Origin: Neocallimastix lanati (nom. inval.)
Taxonomy: Eukaryota > Neocallimastigomycota > Neocallimastigomycetes > Neocallimastigales > Neocallimastigaceae
DNA: 64,000 bases
Assembly: GCA_016946835.1 (NCBI GenBank)
Contig: JACVTC010000022.1
Location: 1,348,501 to 1,412,500, forward strand
Direction of reading: 5' to 3'
Each line of letters begins with the position of its first letter. Positions within the stretch are counted from its first letter, which is position 1. Positions 48,755 through 63,230 of this stretch are shown one piece after another. The translations under genes were made by a program, and so were the position numbers. The notes below the pieces were generated by a model, which saw only the letters and a list, made by a program, of their open reading frames with translations, had not been told where the DNA came from and ran no database searches.

Positions 48755-49230
48755 TTTCAATCTTTGTTGCCATTTTTATATTTTTATTTTTAATTTAATT
48801 TATTTTTTTGTTTTTGCCTCCCTTCAGTCCAGAAGCATCGAATGTTTCATTATTAGTATTATTATCATATGTATATATCACTTTTATTAAAGAAAATTTT
48901 AATTTAAAAAAAATTAGTAAAAAGAGAAAAAAAATTTGGAAAAAGAAAAAAAAAAAAAAAAAATTAAAAACAATTTAAAATCATGATTTTTTTAATTTTT
49001 ATATTTCTTCCTCCCTTTCAGTCCAAAAGTATTCAATATTTTATTATTATTATTATTATGATATATTATTAAAGAAAACTTTTAGAAAAAATAAATAAAA
49101 AAAAAATTAGTAAAAAAGAAATAAAGTTAATTTAAATTAAGCAAGAAAAAAAAAAAATCAAAAACAATATAAAATCATGTTTTATTTATTTATTTAATTT
49201 GCCTCTCTTTTGTCCAGAAAAAAAAACTTT
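48755..49230 (+). repeat. Three diverged copies of a roughly 190-bp unit
   Basis: Each copy has an ATTAAAAACAAT.TAAAATCATG-like lead, a T-rich stretch, then a C-rich core: GCCTCCCTTCAGTCCAGAAG (near 48817), CCTCCCTTTCAGTCCAAAAG (near 49010) and GCCTCTCTTTTGTCCAGAAA (near 49201). The cores are about 190 bases apart. The content of C is unusual here. Function unknown. Confidence 0.7.
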
Positions 49231-49799
49231 TTTTTTTATTCTATATAAATATATATTCTATATATATACAAGTTCGAGAAAAAGAGGAAAAATATATATT
49301 ATTTTTTTAAAAATAAAAAAAAAAAATATTTTTTATTATTTATACATATCATTTTTTTTATTTTTATTTTTATTTCTATTTTTATTTATTAAAAATTTAA
49401 TATGAGCAATCAATGTTTTTAAAGTTTTAGAGTTAGGCAACTATTATTTTTCTTATAAACTATATATATATATTTAAATATAATTATTACTACTACTTTA
49501 ATTCTAATATTGTGATATTGATTTTTAAAGATTAATAAGCTGACTTTTAAATTTCTGAAAAAAATATAATTTTATAATGAATATTCAACTCGTTTTAATT
49601 ATTATAATTATTGACATTAAAAAATTATTAAATTAAGTTCTGTAATGAAAAGTTAAATTCTACTTCTTTTTAAAATAATTATTTAACCTTAACTAAAATT
49701 TCTATTTGTCTTTTAATCATTTCTATTTTATATTATTTTATTATTATTATTTCTACTATTTTTTTTTTTAATTATTTTATTTTTAATTTTATTTTTCTT

Positions 49800-50530
49800 T
49801 TTTATTAATACTATTTTCTAATTCTTTTCAATGTTATAATTCTTTCACACCCATAAAATATTGGAGTCTTGATAGCGTTTTATTTAAATGTGTTCTACAT
49901 TTCATTTTATTTTATTCTTCATGAGAATAAATATACCTATGAAGCCCTTCTCTATGAAGGAATTATACCACACACACATATCAAAAATAAATAAAAATAA
50001 ATAAAAAAAAAAAAAAAAAAAAAAAAACTATTTCAGACTAGTTTTATTATGATATGCTATTATTAGTTTGAAATTAATTATATCTGCTTCACACTATGAT
50101 TATAATTTTACTTAATTCTATACACTCAAAATATATTAAACATGTCTAAACGACTTGTAATATTTGATTCCTACTATGCTTGAAAGTATAAGCTATTTTA
50201 TTTTAAGTACTTATTTTATTTTATTTATTTGTATTGCTTTATTATTATATAATACATGCTTTTCTGGTTTAGCATAAATACTTTTAATTATATTTAATGT
50301 ATTATTTTCTTCGGGATTTAAGACACGATTTTTAACGAATTTGATATATAATTAAATGCTTATATCATTATCTATTTACTTAAAAATCTTCTTTAATATC
50401 TCCTGCTTACATCTTACTGCCTGCTTATACTTCTTTACATACGAAGTCTTATTTTTACTCTTCTTTGTATAAGTTGTTGATTAGAGAGTCATTGAAACTT
50501 TTAATCTTTTAGAAATATAAAAATGTTAAA
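49800..50530. other. Less AT-simple non-coding stretch
   Basis: This part has fewer homopolymers and more mixed sequence than its surroundings, for example CTATGAAGCCCTTCTCTATG and CTGCTTACATCTTACTGCCT. No open frame or spliced coding block is visible on either strand. It could be a non-coding transcript, an old decayed element or a transcribed leader. Confidence 0.3.
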
Positions 50531-50946
50531 AAAACTTTATTTATTATTGTTTATTTAGATTTTTATATTATTGAATTTAGACTACTTATCTAAAGAATAA
50601 TTACGAGTTCTTTTTTAATTAAACTAAAATTATTCTAGATAATTTATATTATTACATTTTGTATTTCATAAATGCATTATTATTTACATTATTCGATTAA
50701 TAATATATGCCATATTTCTATTCTTTAGATTTTAGCACATTTATATATATATTACAATAATATTCTAAATTATGATTTTACTATAAGTTATAATATATTT
50801 TTTTTATATTGTAATCTTAATGATTATAAACCTATTAAACTTTATTACTAACATTAACAATAAAAATAAAATAAATAAAATGGAAAATAAAAAAAAAAAA
50901 AAAAAATATATTATAATATTAAATTATTCTTTGTGATGAATGCCAC

Positions 50947-50992
<46 letters not shown>

Positions 50993-51378
50993 TGTTTTGA
51001 TTTATTACCCATACACTTCACCACCTATTATAAAAAATTAAAATCTTGGAATTTTAATATAAATATGATAATATATATATATATATTGTAATAATTGTAA
51101 TAAAATAAAATATAATATAATAAAATAAAAGAATTAATTATTTTTTATAATAATAATAATATATATATATATATTTTTTTTTCTAAATTGCTTCATGTTT
51201 GAAAAAAAAAAACCTTTTTTTATTTTTTTTTAAAATTTAACTTTGTATATACTTCACAAATAAAAATACCTTTTAAAAAAAATTTAAAAGTTGATTATTA
51301 TTGAAAATGAAATTAATAATGATAATAATAAATAAAGAGATAACATATTTAAAAAATTGCTTGTTATTAATAATATCT

Positions 51379-51414
<36 letters not shown>

Positions 51415-51755
51415 TAATTATTTTAAAAATTAAATTATAATAATATTATAAATTGTTTTATAATTTTAAAAAGTTTTAAAAATAATATAAATGATTATCT
51501 TTTATCTTTTTTTTTTTTTTTTATTTTTTTTTATAAATTCGAATTTGAATGAAATTTATCTATAAACATATATTTAGTTAGATTTAGATGTAATATATTT
51601 ATCTTTTGATTAAATAATATATAATAATAAAATAGAATTAAATAATTAAATTTAATAATTTAATTATATTTTTTTTTATTTAATTTTTTATTTTATTAAT
51701 TATTAAGAAAAATAAAAATTAAAAAGAAAAAAATCTAGAACTTCATGAACCCAAA

Positions 51756-51791
<36 letters not shown>

Positions 51792-54700
51792 TAATAATAA
51801 ATAATAATAATAATAATAATAAATAATAATAATAATAAATAATAATAATAATAAATAATAACAATAAATAATAATAATATTTTTTAAATATTTTATAAAT
51901 ATTTTACTATTAATTTTTCCAAGTTTTTTTTTTATTATATTTAATTTATTAAATTTATTTTTTTTATTTAATAATAGTTAATAAAAAATTTTAAAACAAT
52001 TTTTTAATTAATTCCTTTTTTTTTTCATTATTGAAAAAAAGTTTAAAAATTATTATTTTTTTTTTAATAAATCTACCAATAAATATATATTACATAATTC
52101 TTAAATATATGTATTATTATTACTTTTTTTTTTATTGTTTTTTTTTCTTAAATTTAATAGGATATTAAAATATAATAAATTAAGTCGAAACAAGTATTTA
52201 ATTTATTTTGTTATTTTAAAAATTTAATTAATTAAATTAAATATTAATTAAATATTAATTAAAAATTAATAAAGATTAAATTTTATTTATTATTTAATTC
52301 CTCAGATAAAATAAAAAAAAAACTTTTTTTTTTTATTTGATTGTTTTGTTTTTATTGACCATATTTTATAAAACGAAGATGAAATTTAATAATAATAATA
52401 GTGATAATAACAATAAGTGAGAATAATTATTTATAATTAAAAAAATGAAAAAAAAAATATTATAAAAAAAAAAAACATTTAATTTTTATTTTATAAGACA
52501 AAAAAAATTAAAAATTTTCAATTTTTTAATATTTAATTTTTTGTTTTAATTATTTATATATTCTACAAAATTTTCTCCTGCTTATATAAAAAAAAAAAAA
52601 GAATTAGTATTGTCATTGTTAAATATATTATTTGATTTAACTATTTTTAAATTAACATAAGATGGTTTTTCTTTAAAAAAAAAAATTAAAATTAAAATTA
52701 AAATAAAATAAAATAAAAATAATAAAAAAACATAAAATAAAATAAAATAAAATTAATATATATATATATATTATTATATATATATTATTATTATTATTAA
52801 ATATATTTCATTTTTATAAGCTATATAAATATATATTTTTTTTTATAATTTTTGTTTTTTAATACGAATAAAGTTTATATCTATTTATATATGAATTTAA
52901 TTTTTTAATTACTAACTTTTTGTAAAATTTTCCTTTTTTAATTTTTTGATCAATGATTTTAAAATACATCACATTATCTTTTATTTTATACTCGGAATAA
53001 ACCGGAAATTTGTTTTTATTAAAAAATTCTTACATAGATATAGATCAATATAGATTAATCTAGATATATATGAATTAATATTTATTTATATTTAAAATAT
53101 ATATATTGAGTGAAAATAATGATAATAGGATAAATAAGAAGTTTTTATTTAAAAAATAAATATAAATATAAAAAAGTTTAGTAAAAATAAGACTATTGAA
53201 ATTATATTAATTAATGATAATTATTGAAATATAAAAATAATAAAATTAAAATTAAAAGTAAAAATTAAAAAAAAAGGAATTATAGAGAATACTAGATAAT
53301 ATACGAATATGTTTAAATAATATATAATAATAATTATTAAAGTCGAAATTAAAATCAATCAAAAATTATTCACACTTTGAAACATATATCAATTTCTTTT
53401 TTGTCTTTTTAATTTTAATTTTAAAAAAATAAATTATGACATTTATTTTTTTACTTTTTTTTTTTCTTATTTAATTTTATTTTCATTGTTATAGTTAATA
53501 TTTTTATAATTATTTTTGGTCCTATACTTTATTTATTATTTATTTTATATTATTATTTTTTTTTCATTTTAATTTTATTTCATATTATTATTATTATTAT
53601 TATTTTACTTTTTTATATTATAAGATTTATTTAAATATGAGATGAAGGAGTTACACCAGTATTTTTATTATTATTCTTTGCATGATATCATCATCAATTT
53701 TAATTAAAGAAAGATGAGATATAAATCATTGGGGAGAAGGAAAATAAAGAATTAATTCTAAATAATTGATATATCCTAATAAAATAACTTTTGGTATACT
53801 TATTGATAATTCAAAAAAAAAAAAAAAAAATAAAGTTTTTTATTATCTAATAAGATTTAATTAGAATATTAAAAAGATAAATAAAAATTATAATTAATTA
53901 ATATAAAATAATCAAAAAAAAAAAAAATTAGGTTTGATGAAAAAATGATTTTCATTTATTTTTTAATTAATTCTATTATTCCTATAAGCCAAAATATTAT
54001 ATTTTTAAATTTTAAATAGAAAAAAAACAACATTTCCTTTTTTGGATCATGCACTCAAAATAAATTAAACATATGTTGTGTAACAATAAATATGGATACA
54101 TTAACAAAAAGACTTTTAAGATAAAAATAAATAAGCTACATATAAATAATTATATATATTCATATTTATTAATTTAATTTATATTATATATAATAAATAA
54201 ATAAAAAAAATAAAAAGATTTATTACTAAAAAAAAAATATATATATATATTTTTAATTATAAAAATTAAAACTTCTCCATTTTTAGATTTAACTTTTTTA
54301 TTTACTTATTATTTTTTTTTTATTTCTTAAAAAAATACTTCAATTCTATGAAGTGTATGGTGTATTAAATTGCCTATAAAAAAAAATTTTTTTTATATCA
54401 TTAATTTATTCATTATTCAATTATTTAAATATATATTAAATATATTATTTTATTATTATTTTTAAAAATATTATTAAAGAATATATATATAAAAAGGAAA
54501 GATAGGAAATTTATAGGAAATTAAAATAGGAATTCTAAGGGAAAATTTTTATAAAAAAAATAAACAAATAAATAAAATAAGAAATTAATTATATATTCCT
54601 TAAAAAAAAAGAAGGAAAAAATTAAATAAAATACTTTTACATTTATTAAAATATTATATATTAAAAGAAAAAAATTTAAAAGAAAACAAAACAAAATGGA

Positions 54701-57235
54701 AAAAAAAAAAGAGAATTGATTAATTTTAGTAACTATAGAAAATAGATAATAGAAAATAGAATGATTAACACATGAAAAAAAATATAAATATTAAGAAATA
54801 AAAAGAAATAAAAAATATATATAATATATTTTACAATTTATTATAATTAGAATAGTAAGATGATTTTCAAATAAAAAAAATTCATATATTTTTAAATATG
54901 TATATTATATTTATTATTATGATTTATTTTAAATAATAAATTGATATTTTTTTATTTTAAATAAATTATACTATATCATATAATGTAATTAATATTTTTT
55001 TTAAATATGATGATCAAAAAATGATTCATTTTATTATTATATAATCCTCAGTATTTCAAAATTCTATTGTTTGTTTTTTTCTATTTATTATTATTTTTTT
55101 TTTTGCAACATTAAAATATTTATTAAATTTAAATTAAAATTTATAAAAAAATTTAAATAAAATTGAAATATTATTAAATAAAATTAAATTATAAAAAAAT
55201 TTAATATAATATAATAAAATTAATATAATTTTTTTTTTTTTTGGAAAATAAATTTAGAATATTATTATAGAATAATAACAAATATAGAAAATAAATATAG
55301 AATATTAATATAGAAAAATACATACTTTATATATAAAGTATAATAATTAATAATTAAGAAATAGATATCATAGATATACCATTAAATAAACAATAATTAA
55401 ATAGTACATAATATATTATAATTATTTAATACATAATGCATGATAAATAATGCATTATACACAATAATACATAATAATTATTTAATATATAATGCATAAT
55501 AAATTAAATAATAAAATTCTATATATCAAATAATACATAAATTTCTATATATCTATATATCAAATAATACATAAAAATAAAACTTAATATACTGATTAAA
55601 TAGTACATCTATTGAATAATTAAATAAAAAAAAAAATTTATTTTTTTTTTGCTTATTTATGGGGAGTTGAGAGCTATACACCCATATTAACATATGTGGG
55701 AGACAAAAGTCTATAAAAAAAATTTTTTTTTGCTTATAAATTTAATAACAATACAAATTTTCTTATTTTTTTTTTTTTTATTAATTTTTCTTTTTAAAGA
55801 ATGATATTTTAATTTATTAATATTTAACATATGCTAAAAATATTAATATTAAATTTTATAATAATGTCTTTTCCGATAATTTATTTTATAACAATTGCAT
55901 TTCTCACCTTTTTTAAATATGAAAAACTACAAAAAAAAATTTTTTTTTACTACTATTATGTATGTAATAATTTTAATAATTATAATAGTAATTATAATAA
56001 GAAAATAAAATAAAAATAAAAAGTCTATTTTTTTATTTTATTTTATTTTTTTTATTCCAATTCATTTTTTGTCAACGAAAAAAAATATTATCTATGTATA
56101 TTATTTATAATATTATAATATATTATAATATAAATAATAATATATTAAGCATAAATTAATATATTAATAATATATAAATATATAATGATATTCAATATAT
56201 GTTAATATATTGTTTTATATTTTAATGTTAATAAATCTTTTAATTAATAATTTTGGGTTTTATAATGCTTATATATTAAATATATATTAAAAATAAAATA
56301 ATAAATTTTTGAAGTTTCAAAAAATATCAAAAAAAACAATAATTATATATACATATATATTTTTTATATATATTTAGCATTTTATTATTATATATATATA
56401 AATAATATAAAATACTAAATAAATCTTCAGTTATTTATTTATTTATTTATATTTAGTATGACTTAATATTTGAATACTATATATTTACAGTTAAAGATGA
56501 GATGAAGCAATAATAATAATTTTTTTTGACACTTTAAAACGTGATACTTTACTTCATTTTTCTATAGTAGTTTAATATTTTTTAATTTTAAATAATTAAA
56601 AAGGATACTTTTTTAATGGAAAAAAAATTTTTTTTTTCATTATTTATTTTTTGCTTTCTTTTATATTATATTAAAAATAAATGAAAGTTTAACCATCAAT
56701 TAAAGGAGGTTGAAGATTATTTACATTTTAAAACTAAAATAAAAAATAAATTATTTTAATTAAATTTGAAAGATAATTTGAAAACTATAAATAATATTTA
56801 ATTCGCACTAACTAATAAATAATAAATTTTAAATTTTAAATTTTAAATAATCATTAATATATAATTAATAATTAATATATAATTAATAATAATCTATCTT
56901 TCAATATAAAACAAAATTTTTATTATGTTTTATCTGGCATCGAATATCATAAAAAGTTTTTACATGGGGGAAGAAAAAAAAAAATTAATTTTTTTTTTAT
57001 ATTTATTAATTTTTTTTTTTTATGATTTTAAATTAAAATTGACTAGTTTAAAGAAAATAAATAAATAAAATAATTAATAATAATAAAAACTAACTAAATA
57101 AAAAAAGATAATATATAATTTTTTAATTATATTATATATATATATTTTTTTATTTTATTTTTTATTTATTTATTTTTATATCTTTTTTTTTTTTTTTAAT
57201 ATTAAATGAAATTTCATACATTTTTCTTAAAAGCA

Positions 57236-57494
57236 TCTACTATTATTTATTATTTATTATTTATTATTTATTATTTTTTATTTATTTATTATTTATTATT
57301 TATTATTTGTTATTTATTATTTATTACTTGTTATTTATTATTTATTATTTATTATTTATATTATTTATTATTTATTATTCATTATTCATTATTCATTATT
57401 TTATTATTTATTATTTATTTATTATTTATTATTTATTATTTATTATTCAATTATTTATTATTTATTATTTAATATTTATTATTCAATTATTTAT
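57236..57494 (+). repeat. Heptanucleotide array (TTATTTA)n, opposite orientation
   Basis: About 260 bases of the same 7-bp unit as at 42076-42860, now with TTATTTA on the + strand, interrupted by TTATTTG, TTATTCA and similar variants. Apparent open frames through it are repeat artefacts. Confidence 0.92.
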
Positions 57495-58704
57495 TTCCCT
57501 TAAAAAAAACTTTTTTTAATATTATTAACTTTATTGATTGAACACATAAAAAAAAACAAAAAATTATGGAAAAGAATTTTAGATTTGACCCTTAAAAAAA
57601 AATTTTTTTTTTGCTTAAAGTCTTTTAATTCTGGAATAAATTAAGTTAAAATAGAAATAGAGATTAGAATTTATTATTAATATTGTTTGATATTATCTTA
57701 TTTAATCTAATTATCATGTAAATTATTATTCTTTCATCTATTTTTATTACTGAATTTTGTATTTAGTTATCATTATGATTAGTTATGGTTATATTTTAGT
57801 ACAGATCTTTAGGTCTTTTTATTACTATTATATATATAGTTAAATAATTATATGAAAAAAAAAATATCTTTTATATTTTTTTATTTGTTTTATATATATA
57901 TATAATTATTAATATAAGGATTGTTAATATACATAATTTATACTTTTGATGGAAATAATAATATCAATAAATCAGAGGAATGATTTGAATCAATTGTAAA
58001 ATATTAAAAAAAATAATAATAAAATAAAATAAAAAGACTTCATTGAATATTTTCATTTGATTCTTTTCTTTCTTCGACAGCATGATTTTTTACAATTATG
58101 AAAATATAAAAATTAAAAATAATTTAGAATTTTTTTGATTTTTAGAGTCTCATAAATTATTTTATTATTATTATTTTTATTTAAAATTTTTATTTTTATT
58201 TTTATTCTAATTTTTATCTTTTGTTGTGAAACAATTGATAAGGTATGACAAAAATAAAAAAAAAAAATTTTTTTATGCATTTATTTATTTTTTATTTTTT
58301 TATTTTTTTTTTTTTTTTTATATTTATAAAAAATTTAAAATAAATTTTATATTAATATTAAATACAAAGATATAATAACTATAATAACTATTTATAATAT
58401 AATATATAGATAGATACTATTGTATCGTTAAAGCATTTGAATATATATTAATTATATAGCAATATAATTGTTAATAATACCTATAAATATTCAAATATAT
58501 ATATACTAATTATTATTTATAATTTATAAAAAATAAATACAGAAATGCAGAATATCAAATATATAAATATAAAAGTTTATAAAACAATTAATAACCATAT
58601 AAATTTATATATTTTTTTAAAATTTAGATTTTTTTTTTTAAAATCTATCAAAACTTTACAGAATTAAACAGAATAATAATAAATATAAATTATTAATAAA
58701 ATTC

Positions 58705-58770
58705 ATTTCTTTTGATTTTATATATTTATGAAATATTTTATTTCTTTTGATTTTATATATTTATGCATTA
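58705..58770 (+). repeat. Tandem duplication around TTTCTTTTGATTTTATATAT
   Basis: The word TTTCTTTTGATTTTATATAT plus ATTTATG occurs twice, about 35 bases apart, within AT-rich sequence. Confidence 0.85.
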
Positions 58771-58840
58771 TTTTATTTCATGCAATTTATTTAGTATTTA
58801 TTTCCATTATTTTATTTATTTATTTATTAATTTATTTATT

Positions 58841-59000
58841 TGTTTAACTGGTTATATATTTATTTATTTATTTATTTATTAATTTATTTATTAATTTATT
58901 TATATGTTTAACTGGTTATATATTTAGTTATTTATTTATTTATTTATTTATTAATTTATTTATTTGTTTAACTGGTTATATATTTAGTTATTTATTTAGG
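58841..59000 (+). repeat. 60-63 bp minisatellite, three copies
   Basis: TGTTTAACTGGTTATATATT recurs at about 58841, 58904 and 58964, each time followed by a (TTTA)n stretch and AATTTATTTATT. Periods are 63 and 60 bases. Confidence 0.9.
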
Positions 59001-60190
59001 TAATTAATTATTTACATACTTATTTATTATATTTAATTATTTATTCATTTAATTATATATTTAGTTATTTATTAAGTTAATTATATAATTATTTACTTAT
59101 TTAATATGATGTGTTTTTATTTTAAAAAAATTTAATTTATAGAAATATGCATTTATTATAACATGTAATATATTATATTCATTATTTAATTCTATATCTT
59201 ATTATTAAACTTTTTTTTTCCTTTTTTATTATTAATTAAATAGTAGATATAATATTCTTATATATTAGGATATATTGCATTTAATATTTTTATTTATTTC
59301 ATTATAGATTACTATATATTAACTAATTGACTCTAAATTAAATAGCTTTACTATTTTCATTAAAGTTTTTGTAAATTTTTTTTTTTAATTTGTTCTTTTT
59401 TCTTTTTTTAAACTATAACATTAATCTATTTATTAATATATCTTATAATATAAGATAATTATATTAAAAATAAAGAATGATTTTTTTTTTTAATAATTGA
59501 ATATATTTATACAATAAATTAATTCAATTGTTTTATCTAATTTAATAATTAATATATAGATATTAACATAAATAATAAATATAATAAATAGATTATTTCT
59601 ATTTAATATATTAATGAAATATAATAAATTAAATGAATTATATCATCAATACATCTAAATATATTTGAAAATAAAATGAAGTTAAAATATAAAATTAATT
59701 ATAATATATATTTAAATATAAAAATAATATATAGAGTGTATATTACATATACAATAAATTGAATTGTGAAATTAAATAAAGATAAAGTTTTATTTTTTAA
59801 TTTAATTTTTATTTTTAATTTAATCTTTTTTTTTTTTTTTATATTTTTGATGAAAGGAAAAAAAAAAAAAAGAGGAAAAGAATATATATATCTTTTTTTT
59901 TTTTTTTTGTTTAACCTCTTTATTAGTATTATATTTTAAGGATGATATTTAATCAAGTCTACTAAATGAAAAAAAAAACTTATAAATAAATTAAAATAAA
60001 TAATTTTAAATAATATGAAAAAAAATTCACATAAAATAAGGTGACTCTCTTTTTTCTATTTAATTAATATAAAAAATATTTTTAACTTAAAGATAACTTA
60101 TATATAAGTTTAGTTATAAATACCATGAATTATATTTTTTTTTTCATAATTGACTTACCAAAAAGTGTAAAAATAATAATAAAAATAATT

Positions 60191-60226
<36 letters not shown>

Positions 60227-60721
60227 ATGTTTTTTAACTAAAAATTTATTTATTTATTTTATTTACTTATTTAATTTATTTATTTAATTTATATGGAAAG
60301 GAAAAAAAATTTTTTTTAAATGTTTTGTTACATATAAAAAAAAACTTTTATTTTTATATTAATTTTATATTAATTTTTTTAATTTAAATATAATAATAAA
60401 TAAAGTTTGAATCATTTAATTTTTTATATAAATACTCATTTTTTTTTCTCTCCAAGTTCAAACTTTTTTTTTTTCTTTGAAAATTTCTTTAATTAAAAAA
60501 TAAAAAATATACATATAAATTTTTTTACTTAAAATTTTCTAATGAAAGAAAAACTTTATTTAAATAATAATAAAAGATTAAATTATAAAAAAATTTAATA
60601 GGAAAAAAATAATGAATAAAAAATTCAACTTTTACTTTAATAAAAAAAATTAATAAAAATTAATATAAAAAATTAACAAATAAAAAAAAAATATAAAATA
60701 TGCAATAAAAAATATGCAGTA

Positions 60722-60985
60722 AGAAATATAAAAAATAAAATAAAATAAAATAAAAAATAAAATAAAATATAAAATAAAATAAAAAATAAAATAAAATAAA
60801 ATAAAAAATAAAATAAAATATAAAATAAAATAAAATATAAAATAAAATAAAATATAAAAAAAATAAAAAATAAAAAAAAAAATAAAAAATAAAAAAAATA
60901 AAAAATAAAAAAAAATAAAAAAATAAAAATAAAAATAAAAAATAAAAAAAAATAAAAAATAAAATAAAATAAAAAATAAAAAAAA
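60722..60985 (+). repeat. A-rich (AAAAT)n/(AAAATA)n array
   Basis: Interleaved pentamer and hexamer units of A with single T, forming about 260 bases without G or C. A similar, shorter array lies at about 61435-61540. Confidence 0.9.
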
Positions 60986-62406
60986 AATTCAGTTATAAAA
61001 TAGTTTAAAAGAATATAATTAAAAATTAAATATTACTTTTTATTTTCACTATACTACTACAACAAGGAAAAAGAAAAAATAATAAATAATAATTTATTTT
61101 TTTTATAGAGTTCAATTCCATTATTTAATTTAATAAAAAAAACAAGTATGAACAATTATGTTAATTTACAATAAGATAATATATATTGAATAATATCAAA
61201 AAAAAAAAAAAAAATAATAATAAAGATATATTTCATAATTCATTAAAACAAAATATAATAAGAATAATAAAAATAATTATATATATACATAGAATTATAA
61301 GAAAAGAAATATATAACTATTTATTGATATAAACACATTAAAGATAAAAAAAAATTAATAGTTAAAGAAAGAAAAAAAAACTACTAAGTAAAAAAAAAAA
61401 AAAATGATTTAGTGAAAAAAATAAAAAGAAATAAAAATTAAAAATAAAAAAAAATAAAAATAAAAAAATAAAAAAAATAAAAAATAAAAAATAAAAAATA
61501 AAAAATAAAAAATTAAAAATTAAAAAATTAAAAAATATATATAATTAGGTTAAATAATTAATTAAAAAAATATTATCATATTTTTTTTTTATTACCCTAG
61601 TATATACTTAATTATACTCTAATTTAGTTTAATAATTTATATTTTTAAAAAGTAAATTTAATAAAAAATACCATTCTCTTATTTTAATAATAATAATAAT
61701 AAATTAAATAGAACTAAAAAAAAAAAAAAAAAAAAAAAAAAATAAATTAAAATTTTCATTAAAAAAAAAAAAAAAAAAGTAATTTATATAAAAAATAGTT
61801 AAAAATCATAATCTATTTTTTGAAATTTCAAAATAATATATAATATTAACATACAAACCATTTCTAATTATAAAAAACTATTTGAATAAAAAAAAATATT
61901 TTATAATTTATAAAAATTATAATAATAATAAAAAAGAAATCATATTAAATTTTAAGTAAAAAAATTATATATATATATATAAGTAATCATATTATTTTCC
62001 TAAAAGTTCTATTTTATTAAATATTTATATATACATAAATCGAATTTATTTTATATTTATATAAATATTTAATAATAAAAAGTATAATAATAGCAGTAAT
62101 AATAATAATAATAAAATAGTATCACAGTACCTAAAATTTTTTCATCATACCTAACAAGGTAAAAGGGAAATGAAATATATAGGAATATAATATATAATTT
62201 TTTAAAAATTTATATAGGTTTTTAATTGGTTTTAAATTATTAATGATAATATTTTTTATTTTATTTTTATTTTTATTTTTATTTTTTTTTTTTTTTTGAA
62301 AAATTATATATATTATTAACTATGCATATACTATAAAAGAAAAAAGTTGAAAAAATAAAAATAGAAAAAAAAAAAAAAAAAATAGAAAAAAGAAAACTTT
62401 ATTTTT

Positions 62407-63094
62407 ATGAATAATTTAAGTCCTCAAATCTCTGCTGATCATTATAAATTTTCAATAGATATTAATCAAACTTTACCAATTATTATGAATCCTAATACAA
62501 ATTTTAATAGTAACAATAGCAATAATAACAACAACAACAACAATAATAATAATAACGATTTAGTAATGAACAATCCTAACACATTCATTTCAAAGAGTAC
62601 CCTTTTTAATCCTAGTACCAATACTATCATGGGTGAAAGAAAGGTTGAAGGTGAACCATTAAATCAATATTTTAGTGCTTTAGTTCATGGTTCTGATGGT
62701 GCCAATGTTTTACCCATACCAGATAAAAAAGTTGCCTATGGAATTTATAATGTAGCTTATAGAGGTAAAAATTATAAAAAAAAAAAAAAAAAATATATAA
62801 ATTATTTCATCTAATATTTTATTATATATATATTTCTATTAAATAATTAATATTAATATTTTTTTTTTTAACTTTTTTATTATAATAAAAAGAAAATAAA
62901 AATACTAAACCTGAAACCAGAGAACTTCAAGTTCCAGAATTAAGTAATACATCTACTATTACCATGGCGAATACACCTCCATCAACTACTTTTGTTCATC
63001 CTCCTTTATCACATGAATTTTATCCTTCTCAGCATTCAACCACGAACGGTAAGATTAAATTTATTTTTTTTTTTTTAACTAGATATATAATAAT

Positions 63095-63138
<44 letters not shown>

Positions 63139-63195
63139 AATTTTATATAATTAGAATTGTTTTTAATTTACTTATTAAATATATTCATGTGGTTA

Positions 63196-63230
<35 letters not shown>

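Larger units (their letters stand above)
42861..57235. other. 14.4 kb gene-free AT desert
   Basis: I read both strands for spliced coding blocks and found none. Contents are A and T runs (33 A at 43047-43079, about 37 A at 43862-43898, 42 T at 50950-50991), microsatellites (near 51755-51875) and the short repeats listed separately. Origins or regulatory sites may exist but cannot be distinguished from the background. Confidence 0.6.
57495..62406. other. AT-rich region upstream of the right-edge gene
   Basis: No gene seen. It holds a tandem duplication near 58705-58770, a minisatellite at 58841-59000 and A-rich pentamer/hexamer arrays at about 60725-60990 and 61435-61540. The last few hundred bases must hold the promoter of the gene at 62407. 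Confidence 0.6.

Noticed and set aside
55831-56013. 60-codon hydrophobic frame, and similar short frames at 34962, 37756, 45979 and 49199
   Set aside because: AT-rich chance frames dominated by Ile, Phe, Tyr, Asn and Lys with no conserved motif. The one at 37756 lies in an intron of the AMMECR1-like gene.
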